A stretch of DNA of 57,189 nt from an uncultured Erysipelotrichaceae bacterium (GCA_934675465.1 CAKUQM010000008.1:1-57189); one strand, 5' to 3'; counted from the stretch's first letter, positions 35,349 through 44,277 are shown. The notes: generated from the letters alone by a model not told the origin. Numbers and translations: made by a program.

Positions 35349-35685
35349 ATCTAAACAACATAAATAAGCCATGTTCTGTATCAAGCAATCATTTATCTCT
35401 GTTACCAGCCCGATTAGACTTCATTTTGCCCTTTCAGGTTCCCCTACCAAATTTGGGTTTCTCGCTTATGGGGTTTATCGCGTTCCACTCCTTATATTTC
35501 TATAAGGCTCGTCTCTTTGACACTTTTATAGGATAGTTCCATAGTTTCCCTTAGGAACATCTCCAGCCGTCAACTTAAGTTGCCTAGGCTTATTTATTAA
35601 CCTAGCATAAACACTACAATCATCGCAGATTGTGCGAGCATGGACTTTCCTCTACCTATAAAGGCAGCGATTGCCTAATGTTGTT
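35349..35685 (-). ncRNA. rnpB: RNase P RNA, Bacillus type (B)
   Basis: The minus strand contains the universal 5' core GCAATCGCTG...GAGGAAAGTCCATGCTC (around 35641-35672), TGCCTAGGCAAC-like segments, AACGCGATAAACCCC with AAGCGAGAAACCC, and the 3' core close to GGGCTGGTAACAGAGA. ACAACAT near the 5' end pairs with ATGTTGT near the 3' end as P1. Catalytic RNA that matures tRNA 5' ends. Its 5' end touches the gpsB stop codon, as in Bacillus where gpsB precedes rnpB. Confidence 0.95.
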
Positions 35686-35998
35686 ACTTACTATAAACTT
35701 CTTCTTCTAGCCTAGAAATTCTCTTTAAAATATCAACTGAACTATAAGAAGTAGTATTTGAGATATCGAAGGCCTTTTGTTTACCTTCAAGTTCAATAAT
35801 CTTAGAATTCAATTTCTTAATTTGATCTTGCAAAGATGCGATTAAGTCAAGTAATTCTTGAGTATTGTCTTCGCTAATTTGATAATCTTCTAGGATTTGA
35901 TCTAAAAAAGCATCCACTTCAGCTGGTGAATATCCCTTAAATTCTACACTAAATTCGTTGTTCAAAATTTGTTCTGGCGTTAAATTCAATGTTTCCAT
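35684..35998 (-). CDS. gpsB: Cell division regulator GpsB (DivIVA family)
   Basis: 104 aa from ATG 35998, fixed by GGAGATTTTTATT; the frame extends 39 codons upstream into the promoter region and those are not real. N-terminal DivIVA-like domain 'LTPEQILNNEFSVEFKGYSP' with 'AEVDAFLDQILEDYQ', then a coiled coil (60-80) and a short C-terminal 'SSVDILKRISRLEEEVYSK' trimerising tail. GpsB moves penicillin-binding protein 1 between side wall and septum; PBP1A is encoded close by on the other strand. Promoter candidate TTGTCT/TATTAT. Confidence 0.93.
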   Translation of the reverse strand: METLNLTPEQILNNEFSVEFKGYSPAEVDAFLDQILEDYQISEDNTQELLDLIASLQDQIKKLNSKIIELEGKQKAFDISNTTSYSSVDILKRISRLEEEVYSK

Positions 35999-36079
35999 AA
36001 TAAAAATCTCCATAGATATAATATCACATTGCGCACTTTTAAGACAATTAATAATAATGTATAATACTTGAGTAGTTTT

Positions 36080-36658
36080 ATGAATTATCCCGGTGGCAAG
36101 AAAAAGAGTCAGCATACTACAAACTATTCCAATAGAGGTATGACTTTAGAAGAAGACATCAATGTCACTAACAATGACTATCTTTTAACTGATACTGCTA
36201 TTATTCATAAAAAACCTACACCTATTAATATCGTAAAGGTAGATTACCCTTCACGAAACAAAGCTAAAATTACTGAAGCTTATTTCAAGCTTCCAAGCAC
36301 AACAGATTATAACGGTATCTATAAGAATAAATATATTGATTTTGAAGCGAAAGAGTGTTCTTCTTTAACAAGTTTCCCCTTTTCTTCAATCCATCCACAT
36401 CAAATTGAACACTTATCCAGCGTTTTAAGACATGGAGCTATTGCCTTTGTCATCATTAGAATGGTTAAGTACAACGAGGATTATTTAATAGATGCGAAAA
36501 ATTTTATAGAATACTACAAAAACCGTACAAGACAGTCTTTGCCTTATACATGGATTAAAGAGAACGGTTATTTGATTACATATAATTATCAAAGACCTTG
36601 TGACTATTTGAAGATAGTAGATAAATTAATGGAGAAAGCAAATGGAAAACAATACTAA
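36080..36658 (+). CDS. recU: Holliday junction resolvase RecU
   Basis: 192 aa from ATG 36080 (MNYPGGKKK); a TTG at 36068 would add four residues. 'YSNRGMTLEEDINVTNNDYL', 'IHKKPTPINIVKVDYP', 'TTDYNGIYKNKYIDFEAKE' (catalytic Asp and Glu-x-Lys) and 'FPFSSIHPHQIEHL' match RecU closely. Cuts Holliday junctions; in Bacillus, also coupled to ponA. TATAAT at 36060-36065 gives a leader of only about 8 nt without ribosome site. Overlaps the PBP gene by 17 bp, as in the conserved recU-ponA operon. Confidence 0.95.
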   Translation: MNYPGGKKKSQHTTNYSNRGMTLEEDINVTNNDYLLTDTAIIHKKPTPINIVKVDYPSRNKAKITEAYFKLPSTTDYNGIYKNKYIDFEAKECSSLTSFPFSSIHPHQIEHLSSVLRHGAIAFVIIRMVKYNEDYLIDAKNFIEYYKNRTRQSLPYTWIKENGYLITYNYQRPCDYLKIVDKLMEKANGKQY

Positions 36659-39656
36659 ACAAATTAAAAAGAATGTAAAGCCAATTAAAACTAAGAAGTC
36701 TAAAAGAAAAATGAGTAAATTAAATCTTTGGGCAACAATTATTGCGGTAATTGTTTGTATTGGATTGATTGGTGTAACAATCGGACTTATTACAGTAGCT
36801 AATATGCTAAGAACTAAACCGGAACTCGATGTTTCTAAGTTTACTAATAGTGAATCTTCTGTAATTTATGATGAAAATGGTGATATGGTAGCTGAACTTG
36901 GCGCCACAATCAGAGAAAATGTTAGTTATAACGAATTACCTCAAATTCTAGTTGACGCTTTCGTAGCTGTTGAAGATAGCCGTTTCTTTGAACATAACGG
37001 TTTTGATGTTCCTCGTTTCACAAAAGCTTTATTATCAAACATTAAAACTAGATCATTCTCTCAAGGTGGTAGTACCTTCACGATGCAACTTGTTAAAAAT
37101 ACTTACTTCTCAAATGATGAAGAAGGTACAACCGCAAGTAGAAAAGGTTTATCAGGTGTAGCTAGAAAGGTTCAAGAAATCGCCCTAGCTATGGAACTTG
37201 AAAAGAGTAATGAAATCAACAAGAGAACTATCTTAGAACTATATTTAAACAAGATTAACTTTGGTGGTAATCGTAATATTAGAGGTGTTCAAAAAGCTAG
37301 TGAATATTATTTTGGTAAGGATGTAAGTGAATTAAATCTTGCAGAAAGTGCAATGCTTGCAGGTATTATCAATGCTCCTAATGCTTATAACCCTTTCAAT
37401 AATCTTGAATTAGCAACCGAAAGAAGAAACCAAGTCTTATATTTAATGAATTATCATGGTTATATCAGCAATGATGAATATAAACTTGCTAAAAATATTA
37501 AGGTGGAAGATTTACTAGTTGATTATTCTAAAAATAACTCAAGCGGTAGCGTTTCTCCTTATCAAGCTTATATTGATGCAGTTATTTCTGAAGTATATGA
37601 ACTTACTGGCAAGGATCCGTATTCTCAAGGTATGCGTATCTACACTTGCATGAATAAGAATGTTCAACTAACAATGGACAGCATTCAAGAGGAAAGATAT
37701 GAAGGAATCGAATTCCCAGATGATGAATTTGAATTAGCTTCTATCGCAATCAATAACGCAACTGGTGAAGTTGTTGGTATCCTAGGTGGTAGAAACTATG
37801 CAAGCGGTGGCTCATTACTTCTAAACCATGCTACTGAACAAAAGAAACAACCAGGTTCAGCTATCAAACCGATTCTTGACTATGTATTGGCTTTTGAAAA
37901 TCTAGGTTGGTCTACAAGCCATGTAATGGTTGATAAACCTATTGTATACGATGGAACTTCAATCGTTATTGCGAATGCCAATGGTCAATATAGAGGTGAA
38001 GTAACTTTAAAAGACGCCTTAGGTAATTCATTAAACACAACAGCTATTCAAGCTCTTCAACAAGTAATTAATACAAAGGGAAGAGAATATGTTGTTAAGT
38101 ATTTAAACGATATGGGCATTGACATTAGTCTAGAAGACTTTGATGTACAGTGCGGTATTGGTGGTAATAAGATTACAGTATCATGTGAACAATTAGCCGC
38201 TGCTCAAGGTGCTCTATTAAATCTAGGCCAATACACAAAGCCTCATACAATTAAACGTATTGAATTCTTAGATGGAACATCACCTGTTACTCCTACTTAT
38301 CAAAGTAAACAAACAGTATCAAGTGAGGCAGCATATATGATGGATACCCTACTACAATCAAATGTTAGTGGTGGTTATGCAAATCTTATGCAAATATTAA
38401 TCGATGATTATCCAGTATATGCTAAGACTGGTACTACCGACTGGGGAACAAGTGGCCATGCATATGGTATCCCTACTGGTGCTATCAAGGATGCTTGGAT
38501 GGTAGCTTCTACAAGCGAATATACAGTATGTACATGGATCGGTTATGAAAGAGCTCAAAAGAATAAACAGTCTTATATCACACTAAATGATTACTTATCT
38601 AATATTCAAGGTAAGACAACAAACGCTATAATTGATACAACCGTGAAAGAATATGGCAAGCCTAAGAGTTTAGAAAGACCAAGCGGTGTTGTTTCTATCT
38701 CTCATATTCTTGGTACTTATCCATATGCTGCTCCAATTGATGGAATGGATGAAAAATATATTACAAGTGGTCTAATCAAAAAAGAATACGCAAGTCTTGT
38801 AAATCCTGAAGAAGCTAAGGTAGAACCAATGAATGGTGATCCTGAGGTTACTTACAATAATGGCAAACTTGAAATCAAATGGCCTAAGTATCCAGATGAA
38901 AGTGCATTGACAGTAGCTAGTGAAGACTTAGATATTTCTTTAAGAAGAAATGATGGTTCAGCTATTATTGAAGCTACTGGTAAACGTTTATTTGATTACA
39001 CTTGGATTTATGGTCCAATCCAATACAAGGCTGAAATTAAGGCGAATGGTAATTCTCAAACTGTAACAAGCGATAAGGAAACTAATAGCTTCGACATTAC
39101 CGCAAACCCTGGTGATACTGTAACAGTTTGTGCATACTATGGTTATGAAAAACTAAATGTATCTTCTACTCAAAAGTGTATTGATGTGAAGATTGAAGAC
39201 AAAGATGTTTCACTACAAATACCAAGTACTACAAATGCTGATGATATTATGAACTACTTAATCAGTATGGGTGTAAAAGAAGATAATATTGATATAAAGA
39301 ATGAAACCGGAACTACTGAATCAGTATCTATAACCGATTCAAATGGCAAGTCTTATTCTCAAGGGGTTGGAGTAAGTGTTAAACAAAGTTATTTAGCTTC
39401 AACTAAATTCACAATTAAGGTAGTTACAAAAGCCGAAACACCTATTGCGTTGGCAAAGTCAGCAGATGGCAAACAGGTAAATGCGAATGTATCGGTTGCT
39501 AAATGGGTAGTTAAAATTAAAGATAGCGTTGTAACTGAAGGATCAGATACATATACTGTTAGCGGAAATAGTATTACTATCAATAGCACTGATCGTCCAA
39601 TCTTAGTTATTGCGACAGATAGTAACGGAAATGAAGCAAAAATAGAATTAAATTAG
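36642..39656 (+). CDS. ponA: Class A penicillin-binding protein 1A
   Basis: 1004 aa. Lys-rich cytoplasmic tail (1-28), one membrane helix (29-56), GT51 glycosyltransferase with EDSRFFEHNG (111-120) and 'FSQGGSTFTMQLVKN', then transpeptidase with SxxK (PGSAIKP), SxN (SLN) and KTG (AKTGTTDWG). From about 720 on, a fibronectin-like and beta-rich tail of about 280 residues, longer than usual. Polymerises and cross-links peptidoglycan outside the membrane. GGAGAAAGCAA ribosome site lies in the recU end. Strong terminator follows. Confidence 0.95.
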   Translation: MENNTKQIKKNVKPIKTKKSKRKMSKLNLWATIIAVIVCIGLIGVTIGLITVANMLRTKPELDVSKFTNSESSVIYDENGDMVAELGATIRENVSYNELPQILVDAFVAVEDSRFFEHNGFDVPRFTKALLSNIKTRSFSQGGSTFTMQLVKNTYFSNDEEGTTASRKGLSGVARKVQEIALAMELEKSNEINKRTILELYLNKINFGGNRNIRGVQKASEYYFGKDVSELNLAESAMLAGIINAPNAYNPFNNLELATERRNQVLYLMNYHGYISNDEYKLAKNIKVEDLLVDYSKNNSSGSVSPYQAYIDAVISEVYELTGKDPYSQGMRIYTCMNKNVQLTMDSIQEERYEGIEFPDDEFELASIAINNATGEVVGILGGRNYASGGSLLLNHATEQKKQPGSAIKPILDYVLAFENLGWSTSHVMVDKPIVYDGTSIVIANANGQYRGEVTLKDALGNSLNTTAIQALQQVINTKGREYVVKYLNDMGIDISLEDFDVQCGIGGNKITVSCEQLAAAQGALLNLGQYTKPHTIKRIEFLDGTSPVTPTYQSKQTVSSEAAYMMDTLLQSNVSGGYANLMQILIDDYPVYAKTGTTDWGTSGHAYGIPTGAIKDAWMVASTSEYTVCTWIGYERAQKNKQSYITLNDYLSNIQGKTTNAIIDTTVKEYGKPKSLERPSGVVSISHILGTYPYAAPIDGMDEKYITSGLIKKEYASLVNPEEAKVEPMNGDPEVTYNNGKLEIKWPKYPDESALTVASEDLDISLRRNDGSAIIEATGKRLFDYTWIYGPIQYKAEIKANGNSQTVTSDKETNSFDITANPGDTVTVCAYYGYEKLNVSSTQKCIDVKIEDKDVSLQIPSTTNADDIMNYLISMGVKEDNIDIKNETGTTESVSITDSNGKSYSQGVGVSVKQSYLASTKFTIKVVTKAETPIALAKSADGKQVNANVSVAKWVVKIKDSVVTEGSDTYTVSGNSITINSTDRPILVIATDSNGNEAKIELN

Positions 39657-39684
39657 GATGTACAAACATACATCCTAATTTTTA
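39652..39684 (+). terminator. Terminator of recU-ponA
   Basis: TTAGGATGTA and TACATCCTAA pair around CAAACA and are followed by TTTTTATT; the ponA stop codon is inside the stem. Confidence 0.92.
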
Positions 39685-39692
39685 TTATGGGC

Positions 39693-39722
39693 AAAATAAA
39701 AGAAGTCCTTTTATGAACTTCT
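39693..39722 (-). terminator. Terminator of the Asp23 gene
   Basis: AGAAGT and ACTTCT pair on the minus strand and are followed by TTTATTTT, directly after the Asp23-family stop codon. Confidence 0.7.
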
Positions 39723-40023
39723 ACTTTTCAGTCACAAATCCTTGAATGTCGATATCTACACTCTTACATTCAATTCCAGTCATACCCGCAATAGCTTCTT
39801 TGATTTTAGATTGAAGAAGATTACATTTCTTAACTACATCACAGCCTTGTTTAACTTTAATTAAAACTGTAACTCTTAGTTCGTCATCCTTGAATGAACA
39901 AACACAATTATTCTCCTTTTTATAAGGATAAACTTCATCAATAGAATCTAAAGCTAAATCTGCAATATCATTGATAGCCTTATTAGAAACTTCAATTTTT
40001 CCGTATTCATTTGTATTAATCAT
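39721..40023 (-). CDS. Asp23/Gls24 family envelope stress protein
   Basis: 100 aa. 'GKIEVSNKAINDIADLALDS' followed by 'VLIKVKQGCDVVKKCNLLQS' and 'IKEAIAGMTGIECKSVDIDI' fits the Asp23/Gls24 (DUF322) family; 'VDIDIQGF' is close to the signature 'VNVxVxGV'. Related small proteins (YloU, YqhY type) are membrane-associated or tied to fatty acid control. Single gene with its own terminator. TATAAT at 40030-40035 lies 6 nt before ATG with no ribosome site: predicted leaderless. Confidence 0.85.
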   Translation of the reverse strand: MINTNEYGKIEVSNKAINDIADLALDSIDEVYPYKKENNCVCSFKDDELRVTVLIKVKQGCDVVKKCNLLQSKIKEAIAGMTGIECKSVDIDIQGFVTEK

Positions 40024-40029
40024 AATTAG

Positions 40030-40038
40030 ATTATACCA
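40030..40038 (-). promoter_or_regulatory. Extended -10 of the Asp23 gene inside the rsmF stop
   Basis: TGGTATAAT is a TGnTATAAT extended -10 box. The TAA within it is the stop codon of the upstream methyltransferase gene, so the promoter and the end of that reading frame are the same bases. Confidence 0.65.
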
Positions 40039-41302
40039 CCCTTCTTAAACCTTTAGGATACTTGTTTTTTAGCTCATTATTGCTACACTTGCCATAAGCT
40101 AGAGGAAAACCCTTATAAGTAACCTGATAATAATGATTAGACAAGTTAACCTGTAATGATTCGCCTTTGATGAATTTATTATATTCATCATCATTTAAAT
40201 CATATTTATATTTAAATTTAAGCTTATTACTACGATACAAATTATAAGCCGGCTCAAAACGATCTTTCTTTACTTCACCTAGATAAATACCTGCTCTTAC
40301 AATGCCTCTATCTAAATCAGGCATAGGTATCAAAGACAAATAATAATTATTATCATGACTATATAAATAATATTCATCGATATCGATATTATCTTTAATG
40401 AAAGATGCGACTGTTTTATTATTTACTGTTTTCTTAGATTTATATTTCTTATTAACTAAAGTCCCATCCTTTTTTAATAAGGCCATAAACTGTCCTTCAC
40501 AGCCATCTAAGAAAGACAACTTCTTACAATCACCAACAAGCTTCATATCCTTGTATTTGTTTAAAAAAATATTTACCTGATCTTCATCTTCCTCAAACGC
40601 AAAAGTACAAGTAGAATAGACTAGTTGGCCACCCTCATTCAATAATTTATATGCAGCATCCAATAAATTTTTTTGAACTTCTGCAATCGATAATATATTG
40701 GCGGTTGAATAAGTATCCAAGATTTCAGGATATTTTCTAATCATCCCTTCACCAGAACATGGTGCATCTAAGATGACTAAATCGAATAAACCTTCAAACT
40801 TATCAGCTAAATATTCAGGTTTTAGATTAGTGATTAAGCAATTCTCAAAACCCATTCTTTCTAAATTGTTAGATAAAATACTAGCCCTTTTATTTGAAAC
40901 ATCATTACTGATAAATAAAACATCATCATTAAGTTTATTTAAGGCGTTAATGCTCTTACCGCCAGGTGCCGCGCATAAGTCGATTGCTATTTTTATGTTT
41001 GTAGGATCAAACAAGGTAGAAGGCATAGAAGATTCATTATCCTGAGGATAAATCAAGCCTAATTCATAGGCCTTTGACTTGCCGATTGATTCTTCATTAC
41101 TCTTAAAAGACTTAGGATTTAGTTCAAAAGGACTATAGTCAAAATCAACTAGACTTAATATAGTTTCTTTATTTGCCTTTTTTTCATTAAGAAAGAAGCC
41201 AGATGTAGGCTTATCGTCGATAAGCTTGATAAATTCATCTGCCCTATCTTTAAAATATAATTTCGCTCTTTCAATAAATAATTCTCTATTTTTTGTATTC
41301 AT
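40031..41302 (-). CDS. RsmB/NOP family rRNA methyltransferase (RsmF-like)
   Basis: 423 aa from ATG 41302. SAM-binding 'IAIDLCAAPGGKSINALNKL', catalytic 'LVILDAPCSGEGMIRKYPEI' with the releasing Cys in PCSGEGM, and second Cys in 'QLVYSTCTFAFEEDEDQVN' define m5C RNA methyltransferases of the NOP2/RsmF group; the C-terminal part has a PUA-like RsmF tail ending 'KNKYPKGLRRVV'. Probably modifies 16S rRNA. Overlaps the ribF end by 17 bp. Confidence 0.9.
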   Translation of the reverse strand: MNTKNRELFIERAKLYFKDRADEFIKLIDDKPTSGFFLNEKKANKETILSLVDFDYSPFELNPKSFKSNEESIGKSKAYELGLIYPQDNESSMPSTLFDPTNIKIAIDLCAAPGGKSINALNKLNDDVLFISNDVSNKRASILSNNLERMGFENCLITNLKPEYLADKFEGLFDLVILDAPCSGEGMIRKYPEILDTYSTANILSIAEVQKNLLDAAYKLLNEGGQLVYSTCTFAFEEDEDQVNIFLNKYKDMKLVGDCKKLSFLDGCEGQFMALLKKDGTLVNKKYKSKKTVNNKTVASFIKDNIDIDEYYLYSHDNNYYLSLIPMPDLDRGIVRAGIYLGEVKKDRFEPAYNLYRSNKLKFKYKYDLNDDEYNKFIKGESLQVNLSNHYYQVTYKGFPLAYGKCSNNELKNKYPKGLRRVV

Positions 41303-41834
41303 AACCAAGCAGTTTATTCACAAAATTATAATTCTTCTTTTCTAATTCTTTTCTAATTCGAGAACTAGAAATCTTCTTACCATAATAACAATATTCAGGA
41401 ATAACTATTAAATTAACTCCATCTTTCTTTAAAGTATCAATATTTCCTTGGCCCTTATAACCATAGGTAAAGTCAAAACCACATATAAGCGTATCGATAT
41501 TTAATTTATCTAAGATCTCTTCTTTAAATTCTAAAGGAGACTTATTCATTACCTTTTCATCAAAATGAATAATTAATACTTCTTCAATACCAAATCTTTC
41601 AAATAACTTAATTCTTTCATTTAATGTTGTTAGTAACATATGTCCATCACCAAAGATTTCAACTGGATCTGGGTCAAAAGTTATAACCATCGGCTTTAAA
41701 TTCTTTTCCTTCGCTAATTTAACCGTTTTATTAATTAATTCTTGATGGCCTCTATGAACCCCATCAAAACAGCCAATACAAGCGATATTAGGAGGTATTT
41801 GAACATTATCCTTAAAATAATGCACAGAAATCAT
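41286..41834 (-). CDS. ribF: RibF, FAD synthetase domain only
   Basis: 182 aa. 'IACIGCFDGVHRGHQELINK' carries the nucleotidyltransferase HxGH-type loop, then 'MVITFDPDPVEIF', 'LICGFDFTYGYKGQGNIDTL' and 'GKKISSSRIRKEL' match the N-terminal FMN adenylyltransferase half of RibF. Bifunctional RibF is about 310 aa; this one ends right where the riboflavin kinase domain should begin (after 'NKLLGYEYKK'). It should convert FMN to FAD only. Overlaps truB by 4 bp and rsmF by 17 bp, the usual truB-ribF pairing. Confidence 0.88.
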   Translation of the reverse strand: MISVHYFKDNVQIPPNIACIGCFDGVHRGHQELINKTVKLAKEKNLKPMVITFDPDPVEIFGDGHMLLTTLNERIKLFERFGIEEVLIIHFDEKVMNKSPLEFKEEILDKLNIDTLICGFDFTYGYKGQGNIDTLKKDGVNLIVIPEYCYYGKKISSSRIRKELEKKNYNFVNKLLGYEYKK

Positions 41835-42676
41835 AAAAGTCCTCTAACGCAACGATAAACACTATTTTCCTTGCGGTAAATAGCTAAAGCCGTATTATCA
41901 CTGTCAACACATAAGATTTCATTAGCTTCACTATGATACTTAAGCGGTTTACCATTCTTAATAGCCTTAGCATCCCCCGCAACATAGACTTCATAATACT
42001 TAGACAATACTTCATAAATAGAATGTGCATGATAATTGCCATTTAAAACTTCTTCCAAAGTATCCGCCTCATCTAAGGAAATATCATCAATAGCCGTTCT
42101 TCTTAAATCACTTAGGGTACCAATAATTCCTAATTTCTTTAAAATATCTTGAACCAAAGTTCTAATATAAGTACCACTAGTTACTTTACAACTAATAGTA
42201 AATGTATTATCGGTTACCTCTAATAATTCAATAGAAAAAACCTCAATAGGACGCGGCTTTAGTTCTACTGTTTCATTATTGTGCATATATTCATACAGCT
42301 TCTTACCATTAACCTTAATAGCTGATGCCATAGGAGGAATTTGCTCAGATTTACCAATAAAGGATTTAATTGTCTCAACAATTAACTCAAAACTAGGCAT
42401 AACTTCTTCTTTTTCCTCTAAGATATTACCATCAATATCCTCACTATCGGTTCTAATACCTAACTTAACAGTTGCGATATATTCTTTATTAGCACTCACA
42501 AGAAATTGATTAGTCTTAGAAGCACCATCAATTAAACAAACCATTAAACCTGTCGCATTAGGATCAAGGGTTCCAGTATGACCAATTTTCTTTGTATTAA
42601 ATACTTTTCTAAGTTTAAAGCACAAATCAAAGGAAGTAATCCCCTTGGGCTTATCGATATATAAAATTTTAGACAT
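41831..42676 (-). CDS. truB: tRNA pseudouridine-55 synthase
   Basis: 281 aa. 'LYIDKPKGITSFDLC' and the catalytic loop 'GHTGTLDPNATGLMV' with Asp38, plus 'PPMASAIKVNGKKLYEYM' and 'SGTYIRTLVQDI', are TruB motifs. Makes pseudouridine 55 in the T-loop of tRNAs. First gene of truB-ribF-rsmF. TATAAT at 42683-42688 is 6 nt before ATG and no ribosome site exists, so predicted leaderless. Confidence 0.95.
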   Translation of the reverse strand: MSKILYIDKPKGITSFDLCFKLRKVFNTKKIGHTGTLDPNATGLMVCLIDGASKTNQFLVSANKEYIATVKLGIRTDSEDIDGNILEEKEEVMPSFELIVETIKSFIGKSEQIPPMASAIKVNGKKLYEYMHNNETVELKPRPIEVFSIELLEVTDNTFTISCKVTSGTYIRTLVQDILKKLGIIGTLSDLRRTAIDDISLDEADTLEEVLNGNYHAHSIYEVLSKYYEVYVAGDAKAIKNGKPLKYHSEANEILCVDSDNTALAIYRKENSVYRCVRGLL

Positions 42677-42682
42677 GTAACA

Positions 42683-42698
42683 ATTATACCTTTATAAT
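42683..42698. promoter_or_regulatory. Back-to-back -10 boxes, truB / radical SAM gene
   Basis: Minus-strand TATAAT (42683-42688) serves truB and plus-strand TATAAT (42693-42698) serves the radical SAM gene, only 4 bp apart. Start codons follow after 6 nt (ATG 42676) and 7 nt (GTG 42706). The two polymerases could not open both at once. Confidence 0.7.
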
Positions 42699-42705
42699 TG
42701 AATAA

Positions 42706-43518
42706 GTGAAAAGAGTATATCTAGAAATAACTAACGCTTGTAATCTTAATTGTTCCTTTTGTACTAACAAAAAAGGAACAACTTTTATGAGTCTAGATGA
42801 TATTGATAATTATCTTAATCAAATAAAAGAATTTAGCAATTACATCTACTTGCATGTACTAGGTGAACCCTTACTTCACCCAAATTTTGATCAAATATTG
42901 AAACTCTTAGATGAAAAAGACTTTAACCTACAATTAGTTACCAACGGTATCTTATTAAATAAATATCCTGATTTACTAAGCCATAATTGCTTAAGAAAAT
43001 TATCTATCTCATTACATTCAATCAGCAACATTAATGTAAGTAATGATTACTTTGATTATATTCTTAAGTTAATTAAAAATAATAACGATAAGATTATCGA
43101 ACTTAGATTCTATGATTTGAATAATTTGGATGATAAGTTGACCGAATTCTTAAATGGGCTCGAATCTTTATATGGACTCGAATCAACTAAAAAAAATCAA
43201 TCATACAAAATCAAAGATAAGGTCTACATTTACCACCAGGAGATGTTTAATTGGCCCAATATCAATGATACCTATATTGGTGAAAACGGCCTTTGTCATG
43301 GCTTAAAAGACCAAATAGCGATATTACACGATGGAAGTGTAACCGCATGTTGCCTAGATTCTTGTGGCATAAATAAAATTGGTGACTTAAACACCAATTC
43401 ATTAAAAGAAATATTAGATAGTAACTTATATAAAGAAACACTTATTGCGCTAAATAATAAGAAACTATTATTGCCCTTATGTAAACACTGTACCTATCGC
43501 TTAAGATTTAATAAGTAA
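42706..43518 (+). CDS. Radical SAM/SPASM domain protein
   Basis: 270 aa from GTG. Radical SAM cluster motif CNLNCSFC (CxxxCxxC, about residues 12-19) opens the barrel; 'YIYLHVLGEPLLHPNFDQIL' is the GEP motif that contacts SAM. The C-terminal SPASM-like region, 'HDGSVTACCLDSCGINKIGD' and 'PLCKHCTYR', holds extra Cys for an auxiliary Fe-S cluster. Such proteins modify peptides or act as enzyme activators; no precursor peptide is visible nearby, so the substrate is unknown. Predicted leaderless. It overlaps the convergent SpoU gene by 25 bp. Confidence 0.85.
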   Translation: MKRVYLEITNACNLNCSFCTNKKGTTFMSLDDIDNYLNQIKEFSNYIYLHVLGEPLLHPNFDQILKLLDEKDFNLQLVTNGILLNKYPDLLSHNCLRKLSISLHSISNINVSNDYFDYILKLIKNNNDKIIELRFYDLNNLDDKLTEFLNGLESLYGLESTKKNQSYKIKDKVYIYHQEMFNWPNINDTYIGENGLCHGLKDQIAILHDGSVTACCLDSCGINKIGDLNTNSLKEILDSNLYKETLIALNNKKLLLPLCKHCTYRLRFNK

Positions 43519-44195
43519 CAGCGATTCAAGACAATAGCACTAAGTGAAGACAAAGAAATAGAATCTAATCCCTTATGTTTTAAATAATAAGAAGTTTTAA
43601 ACATATCATCTAAGTCTGTATAATTTTGAGGAATAATAATACTATAAGGCGTCTTTAATTCCAAATCATTTAATTCAATAGTCCCATTACCGCAGAAAGG
43701 ATATAAGTTATACTTATAATCTTTATAATAATCTTCCAAAGAAGAATATTCCTTAATGTTCAAATGGAAAATAGAACCCATACTAGCCCTAATAACCTTA
43801 GGATCATAATAATCAACACCAGAATTAATTAAGACAATATTATGAAAATCAAAAGAAACAGCACTTCTAAAAATAGTACCCAATTCTCCAGGATTAGAAA
43901 AATTATATAAGACAATATGCCCATTGGTTCCTAATTCATGGACATACTTCCTAAAAAAACCAATCCCATAACAATTTTCTTTAACAGACAACTTGTTAAT
44001 CACATTATCATCTTCAATAATAGGTATATTTAGATTCTCACACAAAGAAACTAACTTATTAAATTGTTCATTCTTAATCGCCTTCTTAGACACATAAACC
44101 TTCTCCATATATTGAGGAATCTTATTTAATGCCTCAATCGTTAAAGAAATACCTAAGATATAAGAATAGTCATCACTACTTTGATATTTTTCCAT
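43494..44195 (-). CDS. SpoU/TrmH family RNA methyltransferase
   Basis: 233 aa from ATG 44195 (MEKYQSSDDYSYILG); a longer frame from TTG 44240 is possible. SPOUT motif I 'FSNPGELGTIFRSAVSFDF' and motif II 'DYYDPKVIRASMGSIFHLNI' are clear. Motif III is weak: 'SISLSSLSAIVLNRCYLL' lacks the usual SLN. 2'-O-methylation of rRNA or tRNA ribose is expected if active. No N-terminal L30e-like domain is obvious beyond a short one (1-80). Divergent from the flavodiiron gene. Confidence 0.75.
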   Translation of the reverse strand: MEKYQSSDDYSYILGISLTIEALNKIPQYMEKVYVSKKAIKNEQFNKLVSLCENLNIPIIEDDNVINKLSVKENCYGIGFFRKYVHELGTNGHIVLYNFSNPGELGTIFRSAVSFDFHNIVLINSGVDYYDPKVIRASMGSIFHLNIKEYSSLEDYYKDYKYNLYPFCGNGTIELNDLELKTPYSIIIPQNYTDLDDMFKTSYYLKHKGLDSISLSSLSAIVLNRCYLLNLKR

Positions 44196-44277
44196 AAATA
44201 AATTGTTACCTATTTGAAGTATTATTTCAAGCTTAATCAAAGAATTCGATATAATTATAGAAAGGAGATTTTTTCAT

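Noticed and set aside
36060..36080. recU as another strictly leaderless gene
   Set aside because: Its TATAAT is 14 nt from the ATG, which predicts a short leader of about 8 nt rather than none; the TTG at 36068 is too close to the box.
35999..36115. N-terminal extension of GpsB
   Set aside because: It crosses the promoter region; ATG 35998 has GGAGA at good spacing and gives the usual DivIVA-type start.
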